Shown here one piece after another: positions 49,115 through 56,078 of a stretch of 61,443 nt of DNA; within the stretch, counting starts at the first letter, position 1, and the number at the start of each line of letters is the position of its first letter. This DNA comes from UBA11400 sp964473555 (GTDB lineage Bacteria > Bacteroidota > Rhodothermia > Balneolales > HLUCCA01): NCBI GenBank assembly GCA_964473555.1, contig CAYYPL010000011.1, positions 1-61,443 on the forward strand. The letters run 5' to 3'. The notes beneath the pieces were generated by a model. That model did not search any database and was not told the origin of the DNA. It saw nothing but the letters and a program-made list of their open reading frames with translations. Both the position numbers and the translations under genes were made by a program.

Positions 49115-50676
49115 GATTTAGTCCATTCCCGACTGAATAAAATACCAACAAAAACTGATGAAAATAATAGTATCGATAACGCAAATGGTGCCGCGTTTGC
49201 GAACATGGCCTCGTTCGAGTAGCTCCATACGTTCAGCGCCAGAGTTTCGAATCCGATAGGAGAAAGCAAAATCGCGATGGGAAGTTCCTTCATGCACGAT
49301 AAAAATACCAGTGATGCTCCGGCTACGATTCCGTTTCGAAGCAGAGGAAACGTGGATTTCATGAAGGCATTGAACGGGGATAGTCCCAGAGAACGGGCAG
49401 CTTCCTCGAGGCGGGGTGGAGCCTGATATAGAGCGCTGCGCACCGGACCCATGGCCTCGGCCAGGAAGTGAAGTGAATACGCCACAACGAGTAAGGTCAC
49501 GGTCTGATACAACCAAGGCACTGTATTGAGGCTGAAAAAGATAAATGCGAGCGCCAGTGCGAGGGGAGGAGTTGCGTATCCAAAATACGCGATGCGTTCC
49601 AGTCCACGCGAGGTTCGGGACGGGAAACGAATACTGATGTAAGCCATAGGAATAGCCATCATGGCGGTCAGTACCGCAGCCGGAGCACTCGCCGAAATCG
49701 ACATCCATAGGGTGCTGAACAGTTCGCCCCAATCAATTCCAGTTGTGGTGCGGGTTCCCCAGTAAAATATGGTGGCAACGGGAATCACAATGGCGAAAAT
49801 AATCAGCAGTGCGAGTCCGCCGTACGCAGGATACTTCAGCTTTCCAAGCTTAGTCAACCGAACTTTACGGGCAGTTCCGGTTCCGACCCGATGAAACAAC
49901 AAATTACGCAGTAATCGATACTCAACGACCAGAATTGTGGCCGTGAGTCCAAGCAACATCAGTGCCAGCCAGGCGGCATAAATCCGGTCGTAAGATGCCG
50001 CGTACTGCAGATAAAGGGCGTAACTGAACGTCTCGAAACGCATCAAAGACACTGCACCGAAGTCGCCAAGGACGTAGAGTCCGATGATCAGGAACCCAGC
50101 CAGGAATGCCGGACGAAGTTGGGGTAGAACAATACGTGAATACACGCTGAAGGAGGAATTACCTAGTGATCGGGCGGCTTCCTCGACGGCAGGATCCAGA
50201 CCAAGCAGTCCGGACCGCAAGTTCAGATACATGTATGGATACGTATACAAGCTGATCGATATCAAGGATCCCCAGTATCCGGTCAGACGCGGAATCTCCA
50301 AGCCGAACCAATAGTAAAACGTGCCGTTTGCACCTCCCATTCCGAGCAACGCATACGCCAGGATGTAGCCCGGAATCGCCAGCGGCATCACCGATACCAG
50401 CGTGAGCCATTTTTTATACGGAGCGTCGGTCCGAACCGTGAGCCAGGCCAGGGGGCCTGCAATAAGCGTAGTCGTCGTCAGAACACCCAGCGTTAGTTTG
50501 ACCGTGTTCCAGAACAACATCAGATTCCGTTCGCGGAAAATCAGCGCCGAGGAGGTTTCCCAATCGGCCTCTGAAGCTCTGAGTACCAGATACACCAAGG
50601 GTAAAAGCACGCCGGCAGCGATGATAGCTGCCGGAATGACGAAATACAACGGTGCACGTTTCTTGCGAACGGACAT
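49111..50676 (-). CDS. fbpB: Iron(III) ABC transporter permease
   Basis: A 521-residue protein with about 12 transmembrane helices and two binding-protein-dependent transport motifs: EEAARSLGNSSFSVYSRIVLPQLRPA and EEAARSLGLSPFNAFMKSTFPLLRNG, each an EAA loop that contacts the ATPase. This duplicated, fused permease is normal for FbpB. It lies 34 bp downstream of fbpA and overlaps fbpC by 4 bp. Confidence 0.92.
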   Translation of the reverse strand: MSVRKKRAPLYFVIPAAIIAAGVLLPLVYLVLRASEADWETSSALIFRERNLMLFWNTVKLTLGVLTTTTLIAGPLAWLTVRTDAPYKKWLTLVSVMPLAIPGYILAYALLGMGGANGTFYYWFGLEIPRLTGYWGSLISISLYTYPYMYLNLRSGLLGLDPAVEEAARSLGNSSFSVYSRIVLPQLRPAFLAGFLIIGLYVLGDFGAVSLMRFETFSYALYLQYAASYDRIYAAWLALMLLGLTATILVVEYRLLRNLLFHRVGTGTARKVRLTKLGKLKYPAYGGLALLIIFAIVIPVATIFYWGTRTTTGIDWGELFSTLWMSISASAPAAVLTAMMAIPMAYISIRFPSRTSRGLERIAYFGYATPPLALALAFIFFSLNTVPWLYQTVTLLVVAYSLHFLAEAMGPVRSALYQAPPRLEEAARSLGLSPFNAFMKSTFPLLRNGIVAGASLVFLSCMKELPIAILLSPIGFETLALNVWSYSNEAMFANAAPFALSILLFSSVFVGILFSREWTKS

Positions 50677-50710
50677 AATTTGGGGTAGAAAAGGTTAAGT
50701 CCGGTTCAGA

Positions 50711-51697
50711 TTAAAGCAGTCCGACTTCACGAAGTAATTCGAGGGTCTGATCCAGATTGTCGAGTGCCTCTAAATCGAGTGTTGGAGCGGTTTCCAGAAT
50801 CGCGTTGGTCTCCAGATTCTCAGCGCTAACATCGATAACTGGATACTCGAACACGTTCTGGGTAAACCATACCTGAGTTTCATCAGAAAGCAGGAACTCG
50901 ATAAACATTTCGGCAGCTGGATTGTCTGAAGAAGCTAGTTTACCAACTCCAGCAACATTGATCATGTTTCCGAGATCGCCTGAGGCAAAAACAGTCTGTT
51001 CGACTGGAAACGCAGGATTTTCAGCCTTGGTTCGAAGCAAATAATAGTGATTGGTAATACCCAAATCAGCTTCTCCGGCTGCAATGCCCTGAAGTATCGC
51101 GTTGTTATTGGCAAAATTTACGGCTCCGTTGTCGCGCATAGCTATCAACCACTCGCGGGTGGCATCCACGCCATTTTCAACAATCAAAGCAGTCACAAAC
51201 GACTGAAACGAAGCGTTTGTTGGAGCCCAGGCCACGCGGTTACGATACATTTCGTTGGTCAGGTCGGTCACTGAAGCAGGCATTGCGTCGGCAGCCAGGC
51301 GCTCAGGAGAGTAGACCAGAACACGTGCACGTCCGGTCGTTGCCACCCAACTTCCGTTTGAGTTACGGAAAGCGTCGGGCACCAGATCGGTGATTTCGGC
51401 AGGAAGTGTTCGTAGGAGGGAAGCTTTGTTCAACGCTCCAAGAGCGCCTGCATCCTGCGACCAAAAAAGATCAGCCGGAGTTCTTTCACCCTCTTCGATC
51501 AGAGCCACAGCAAGCTGGGTTGATCCACCGTACTTCACTTCGACATTGATACCGGTTTCGGCCTTGAATTTCTCGATCACTGGATCCACCAGCGACTTAC
51601 TACGTCCGGAATAAATTACCAGGTCACGTGGAGCAGGTTGACAGGCAGTAAACAATACTACAACTACTGCCAGAAGAGTCAAAAGCTGATTTTTCAT
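50711..51697 (-). CDS. fbpA: Iron(III) ABC transporter substrate-binding lipoprotein
   Basis: A 328-residue protein. It has a lipoprotein signal (MKNQLLTLLAVVVVLFTAC, lipidated Cys19), then LVIYSGRSKSLVDPVIEKFKAETG, KYGGSTQLAVALIEEG, ADLFWSQDAGALGAL and late NHYYLLRTK and NVFEYPV, the family of FbpA/FutA ferric-binding proteins (tyrosines coordinate iron). It is the first gene of the operon. The 377-bp upstream region holds a 50-nt inverted repeat that could be regulatory. Confidence 0.92.
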   Translation of the reverse strand: MKNQLLTLLAVVVVLFTACQPAPRDLVIYSGRSKSLVDPVIEKFKAETGINVEVKYGGSTQLAVALIEEGERTPADLFWSQDAGALGALNKASLLRTLPAEITDLVPDAFRNSNGSWVATTGRARVLVYSPERLAADAMPASVTDLTNEMYRNRVAWAPTNASFQSFVTALIVENGVDATREWLIAMRDNGAVNFANNNAILQGIAAGEADLGITNHYYLLRTKAENPAFPVEQTVFASGDLGNMINVAGVGKLASSDNPAAEMFIEFLLSDETQVWFTQNVFEYPVIDVSAENLETNAILETAPTLDLEALDNLDQTLELLREVGLL

Positions 51698-52055
51698 AAC
51701 AAATTGGTTTAATGACTGATTAAAAGTTCAATAAAAACATTTAGAAACAAGAGTAGAATAATGGTTTTATCATTAAGCAGACTAAATCTAAATAAATTTC
51801 GAGCCAAATGCACGTATCGAGTTGGAAGAAAAATGCTAGGAAAACCGAGCATTTTTCTTCCAACTCGTGCGCACGAGTGAACAAGATCAGAAAGGGCACA
51901 AGGGAGCAGACTTTAACTGCGCACAAGGGACAGAAAGATCTAGTAGTGCAGTCGTTTTTGTACGCCTATACTTGATAAGCTACCCTATCTGCCCTATGTG
52001 CGCTTCAAAACTGTGAACTGTGCACTGTGCAATTAAAACTATGAACTAAATAAAA
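51698..52055. repeat. Divergent spacer with long inverted repeat, palindrome and heptamers
   Basis: No gene is visible between fbpA and ccdA. The spacer contains a perfect 20-bp inverted repeat (51818-51837 with 51848-51867, 10-nt loop), overlapping a 16-bp palindrome ACTCGTGCGCACGAGT (51863-51878). AAGATCAGAAAG (51883-51894, shared with 32429-32440) and the heptamers CTGTGAA CTGTGCA CTGTGCA (52011-52031) follow. Confidence 0.88.
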
Positions 52056-52089
52056 ATACGCATAAATTATACGCATGAATCATACGCAT
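52056..52089 (+). promoter_or_regulatory. Three direct repeats at the ccdA start, likely CcdA operator
   Basis: ATACGCAT occurs at 52056-52063, 52069-52076 and 52082-52089, spaced exactly 13 bp, and the middle copy overlaps the start codon. CcdA-type antitoxins bind their own promoter; equally spaced repeats here are a good operator candidate (inference). Confidence 0.6.
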
Positions 52090-52320
52090 ATAAAATCAGC
52101 GCCAAAACGTCCGGTTAATCTCACTGTGGATGCCAATCTGTTGAAGGAAGCCAAAGAACTCGACATTCAGCTTTCCTCACAGTTTGAAAACCTGTTGGAG
52201 CGTCTCGTTGCGGAGAAAAAGCGTGAAATCTGGCAGAATGAAGTGCGTGACTCGATTGAGACGTACTCCGCTTATGTCGAGAAAAACGGAACGTTCAGCG
52301 ACGGACTACGGGAGTTCTGA
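52075..52320 (+). CDS. ccdA: CcdA-like antitoxin
   Basis: An 81-residue protein: KRPVNLTVDANLLKEAKELDIQLSSQFENLLERLV is a ribbon-helix-helix DNA-binding domain. WQNEVRDSIETYSAYVEKNGTFSDGLREF is the unstructured tail that wraps the toxin, with the conserved YxxxVEKxGxFxDxxRxF pattern of CcdA. The toxin gene starts on the last base of its stop codon. Confidence 0.92.
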   Translation: MNHTHIKSAPKRPVNLTVDANLLKEAKELDIQLSSQFENLLERLVAEKKREIWQNEVRDSIETYSAYVEKNGTFSDGLREF

Positions 52321-52637
52321 TGACCTGCCGAGTCTATCACAATACCAGCGCATCACGAGATGAATTCCCATATTTGATCGAACTTCAGCACGAACACATG
52401 TCGGTCTTGCCGACGGTATTGGTCGCTCCAGTATCATCTCCCGGACCCATAGCACCGCCCACGATTCCCAAGCTTTGTCCACAAGTGAGTATCATGGGAA
52501 TAAAACACATCGTTCAGATTCCAATGATGGCATCCATCCGCAGATCAATTCTCGGCGAAGAAGTCGAACCTACTGTTTGTATCGTTGACACTTTCGAGAT
52601 CCAGGCCAGCATCGATTTACTGATTACGGGATTTTGA
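52320..52637 (+). CDS. ccdB: CcdB-like gyrase toxin
   Basis: A 105-residue protein with the CcdB layout: CRVYHNTSASRDEFPYLIELQHE, LPTVLVAPV, PQVSIMGIKHIVQIPMMASI and the end GEEV...IQASIDLLITGF, where the last residues poison gyrase in the F-plasmid toxin. Sequence divergence is high but length and motif order agree. It overlaps ccdA by one base. Heptamer arrays begin 20 bp after its stop. Confidence 0.85.
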   Translation: MTCRVYHNTSASRDEFPYLIELQHEHMSVLPTVLVAPVSSPGPIAPPTIPKLCPQVSIMGIKHIVQIPMMASIRRSILGEEVEPTVCIVDTFEIQASIDLLITGF

Positions 52638-52900
52638 TAAACTGTGAGCCGTTTTCGGAAAACAGAAAACTGTAAACGGTAAACCGCCCATCTGTTCTTT
52701 GGCCTTACTGCCTCATCTGACCTTCGTGCGCCTTGGCTTTGTACTGTATTCTGTGTACTGTTATCTGTGTACTCTATACTCTGTGAAATCTGTACTAAAT
52801 CCCTCGCCTGCACTATCTGCACTTTCTGACCTTCGTGCGCCTATATCTGTGCTCTGTGCACTTTTCCGCTAGACTCTCATCCCTCATCTCTCTTCTAAAA
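52638..52900 (+). repeat. Heptamer-rich spacer between ccdB and typA
   Basis: No gene is visible. Arrays are GGAAAAC AGAAAAC TGTAAAC GGTAAAC (52657-52684); TGTACTG TATTCTG TGTACTG TTATCTG TGTACTC TATACTC (52740-52781, continuing less clearly to 52795); and TCATCCC TCATCTC (52877-52890). A 17-bp direct repeat beginning CTGACCTTCGTG lies at 52717-52733 and 52826-52842. The remaining 127 bp up to typA hold an AT-rich probable promoter region. Confidence 0.88.
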
Positions 52901-53027
52901 CTTCTCTCTTTTCTTAAATCAAAAAAATCCGTAATTTAGCTAGTCTGTAAACTTTTCGGTCCAAGGGTAATCAACAACTTACATCCCATACAGGGAGACC
53001 GAACTCCTTCCGGTTCAATCACTTTTT

Positions 53028-54833
53028 ATGCAAAATATCCGCAATATAGCCATCATCGCTCACGTCGACCACGGAAAAACAACGCTCGTCGATCAAATGT
53101 TAAAACAAAGTGGCACGTTTCGTGTCAATCAGGAAGTGGCCGAACGGGTCATGGACTCCAACGATCTTGAGCGCGAAAAGGGCATCACGATCATGGCCAA
53201 AAATACCGCGGTGATCTGGAAGGATACCAAAATCAATATTATCGATACTCCTGGTCACGCCGATTTCGGTGGTGAGGTCGAGCGAATCCTGAAAATGGTG
53301 AACGGAGTGATCCTGTTGGTCGATGCGGCCGAAGGTCCACTTCCGCAGACTCGTTTCGTGCTTCGTAAGTCGCTCGCACTCGGATACCGTCCAATCGTGG
53401 TCATCAACAAAATCGATCGTCACGATGCCCGTCCGGATGCGGTTCTGAACGAAATCTTCGACCTGTTCGTGGGTCTCGAAGCATCCGACGAGCAGCTCGA
53501 CTTCCCGGTTCTGTATGCAATTGGAGTCCAGGGTATTGCCAAGCGCCATCTGTCCGACGAGGACACCGATCTTTCAGCCATGTTCGAACTCATCGTGAAC
53601 CACGTTCCGGGGCCAGACCGCAACACCGAGGCTCCGTTCAAAATGCTGGTGAGTAACGTCGAATGGAATGACTACCTCGGACGTATCGCCGTTGGACGCG
53701 TAGAGCAAGGGACTGTTATCAAAAATCAGGATGTCGTTCTGCTTGATCAGGATGGCAAAACCAAGCAAAAAGGTCGCGCTACCAAGCTGTTCACCTTCTC
53801 CGGACTCGAGCGTACTCCGGTCGAGAAGGCTGAAGCCGGCGATATCATTGCCCTGGCTGGTTACGAAGAAACCAACATCGGCGACACACTTACCGACATT
53901 TCCGACATGACTCCGTTGAAGTATTTCGACATCGACATGCCGACCATCGCCATGTACTTCCGTGTCAACGATTCACCGTTTGCCGGACTCGAAGGCAAGT
54001 TTGTGACTTCAAACCAGATGAAAGACCGTCTGTACAAAGAAATCCGTACCAACGTGTCCCTACGTGTGGAGCAGACAGACAGCCCTGATGTGTACAAGGT
54101 ATCAGGTCGCGGTGAGCTTCAGTTGGCCATCCTGATCGAAACCATGCGCCGTGAAGGGTATGAATTCTCAGTTTCTCGTCCGGAAGTAGTACTGCGCGAA
54201 ATCGACGGTATATTATCTGAGCCGGTTGAAGAAGTTGTGGTGGATGTTGCCACAGAATACAGCAACAAAGTAGTCGATATCCTGCTCAACCGTCGTGGAA
54301 TCATGACCTCCATGAACCAGGAAGGCGACAACACCCGTGTTGCGTTCAAAGTGCCGTCCCGCGGACTCATTGGATTTCGTAACGACGTGTTGACCGAAAC
54401 ACGCGGAACCGCCATGATTCACCAGCAGTTCGATGCGTATGAGCCATACAAAGGCGACATTCCGGGTCGTACAAACGGTGCCCTGATTGCCATGGAAAAC
54501 GGTAACGTGACTTCTTATGCTCTTGAAGGTGTTCAAGATCGCGGTATTTTCTTCAGTGAGCCAGGTGATCCGGTGTATATGGGACAAGTAGTCGGACTCA
54601 ACAACCGAAACGACGACATGATTCTGAACGTGGTCAAGAAGAAAAACCTGACCAACCATCGTGCCTCACAGACCAGTGACTCGGTAAAAATCGGGGTTGC
54701 GCGCAAAATGAGCCTTGAGCAATGCATCGAATTCATCGATGACGATGAGCTGCTCGAAGTCACTCCAAAAAGCCTGCGCATCCGCAAGAAATACCTCGAT
54801 CCAAACGAGCGCAAACGCATGGAGAAGAAGTAA
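53028..54833 (+). CDS. typA: Translational GTPase TypA/BipA
   Basis: A 601-residue GTPase: HVDHGKTTLVDQML (G1), DTPGHADFGGEVER (G3), NKIDR (G4), followed by EF-G-like domains with SGRGELQLAILIETMRREGYEFSVSRP and the TypA-specific C-terminal domain ending KKYLDPNERKRMEKK. It helps assembly of the 50S subunit and growth under stress. A near-consensus -7 box (TAATTTAG, about 52932) lies upstream. Confidence 0.97.
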   Translation: MQNIRNIAIIAHVDHGKTTLVDQMLKQSGTFRVNQEVAERVMDSNDLEREKGITIMAKNTAVIWKDTKINIIDTPGHADFGGEVERILKMVNGVILLVDAAEGPLPQTRFVLRKSLALGYRPIVVINKIDRHDARPDAVLNEIFDLFVGLEASDEQLDFPVLYAIGVQGIAKRHLSDEDTDLSAMFELIVNHVPGPDRNTEAPFKMLVSNVEWNDYLGRIAVGRVEQGTVIKNQDVVLLDQDGKTKQKGRATKLFTFSGLERTPVEKAEAGDIIALAGYEETNIGDTLTDISDMTPLKYFDIDMPTIAMYFRVNDSPFAGLEGKFVTSNQMKDRLYKEIRTNVSLRVEQTDSPDVYKVSGRGELQLAILIETMRREGYEFSVSRPEVVLREIDGILSEPVEEVVVDVATEYSNKVVDILLNRRGIMTSMNQEGDNTRVAFKVPSRGLIGFRNDVLTETRGTAMIHQQFDAYEPYKGDIPGRTNGALIAMENGNVTSYALEGVQDRGIFFSEPGDPVYMGQVVGLNNRNDDMILNVVKKKNLTNHRASQTSDSVKIGVARKMSLEQCIEFIDDDELLEVTPKSLRIRKKYLDPNERKRMEKK

Positions 54834-54972
54834 TAATTTTGTATGAATTGATCTTAGTTGCCTATGTTCCAGTAAATGATTCTTGTATTCATTCCAAAGA
54901 AGCAAAGTTTTATGTATACTCAATAATTATTAAGTCTAATGGTTGGTGGTTGGTTTATCAGGAGGTCGATTT

Positions 54973-55377
54973 ATGAGTACATATTTAATTTGGGTGATTC
55001 TGTTGATGTTTTGTGGAACAATGACTACGTGTTCACAACCCAAACCGCTTGTTCTGAATCCAATCCAACACTACGGATTGGAGGATTCTGATGACCTCAA
55101 TTATCTTTTTAGTAATGTCCGAGCGGTTGCGGTTAATTCCAGTGGCGATGTGTTCAATACCAATACGTGCGACCACACCATTCGGGTTTTCAATAAGGAT
55201 GGGGAGTTTTTGAGAAAAATGGGCGGCAAAGGACGTGGACCCGGAGAGTTTATGGATCTGACTTCTATTTCTATCGATGCCCTGGATCGGGTTACGGCAG
55301 TTGATCGATTACAGGATAAAGTGGTTAGATTTGAATCTAAAATCCAAGTGTATGCCACAAATCTAGGACAATTATAA
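54973..55377 (+). pseudogene. Truncated 6-bladed beta-propeller lipoprotein gene
   Basis: A 134-residue frame from the ATG at 54973. A lipoprotein-like signal (IWVILLMFCGTMTTCS) is followed by NVRAVAVNSSGDVFNTNTCDHTIRVFNKDGEFLRKMGGKGRGPGEFMDLTSISID, which is the first blade or two of a 6-bladed/NHL propeller protein. Full members are about 350-400 residues, so roughly two thirds are missing. No continuing frame with propeller motifs follows; a toxin-antitoxin module begins 62 bp downstream. I read it as a 3'-truncated remnant. Confidence 0.65.
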
Positions 55378-55439
55378 CCAAGTTAAACTAAAGGTGAATT
55401 TGAACCGTTTCACTATATTGTGTTAAAACGATAACAACA

Positions 55440-55724
55440 TTGAATTACAACATCAACCATATCATCGAGCAGTTAAAACCAATTCTTGGTAAACATGGAA
55501 TCAAGAAAGCGGGGATTTTTGGTTCACTTGCCCGAAATGAAGCTGTAGTAAATGATATTGATTTAGTTGTAAAGATTGAAAACCGTATCAGTTTACTGAA
55601 ATTCATTTCTATTCAACAAGAGTTGGAAGATGCATTGGGAATTAAAGTGGATTTAGTTGAGTATGATGCCCTTCACCCTGTTATCAAAGACGATATAATC
55701 AAAGAAGAGGTTCCTGTATTGTGA
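55440..55724 (+). CDS. mntA: MntA-type nucleotidyltransferase antitoxin
   Basis: A 94-residue minimal nucleotidyltransferase starting with TTG. GIFGSLARNEAVVNDIDLVV has Gly28-Ser29 and Asp39-x-Asp41, the catalytic GSxnDxD motif, and VDLVEYDALHP carries the third acidic residue. In HepT/MntA modules this enzyme AMPylates and silences the HEPN toxin. It overlaps the hepT gene by 4 bp. Confidence 0.92.
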   Translation: MNYNINHIIEQLKPILGKHGIKKAGIFGSLARNEAVVNDIDLVVKIENRISLLKFISIQQELEDALGIKVDLVEYDALHPVIKDDIIKEEVPVL

Positions 55725-56071
55725 GCAAACGGAATCCCTTGTTATATCTTTCTGATATTCTCCAAAGTATCGAGTACATAGAGACTTTTTTAGACAACGT
55801 TTCGGAAGATCAGTTTTACAGTAATGTTGAAAAGCAAGACGCTGTTTTAAGAAGGCTAGAAATAATTGGCGAAGCAGTTCGTCATCTCCCAGATTCAATC
55901 AAGGATTCGAAACCTGAAATTCCTTGGCGCCAAATTTCTGGGATGAGGAATGTCATCATTCACGAGTATTTCGGGGTTACTCTGGGTATGATATGGCTTG
56001 TTGCCACAGATGATCTAAAAACGCTTAAACACGCAGTTCTTGAGTTGATTGATCAAGTCAAATCTGAGTAA
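55721..56071 (+). CDS. hepT: HepT-like HEPN ribonuclease toxin (DUF86)
   Basis: A 116-residue protein starting with GTG. The HEPN active site Rx4HxY is R76-NVII-H81-E-Y83 within QISGMRNVIIHEYFGV; DAVLRRLEIIGEAVRHLP is the other conserved helix. Tyr83 is the residue modified by MntA in studied pairs. It is convergent with recG, only 7 bp between the stops. Confidence 0.93.
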   Translation: MSKRNPLLYLSDILQSIEYIETFLDNVSEDQFYSNVEKQDAVLRRLEIIGEAVRHLPDSIKDSKPEIPWRQISGMRNVIIHEYFGVTLGMIWLVATDDLKTLKHAVLELIDQVKSE

Positions 56072-56078
56072 CAAGGCC

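Noticed and set aside
52514..52822. Minus-strand frame across ccdB and the repeat spacer
   Set aside because: Half of it is antisense to ccdB and half translates heptamer repeats; no start signal.
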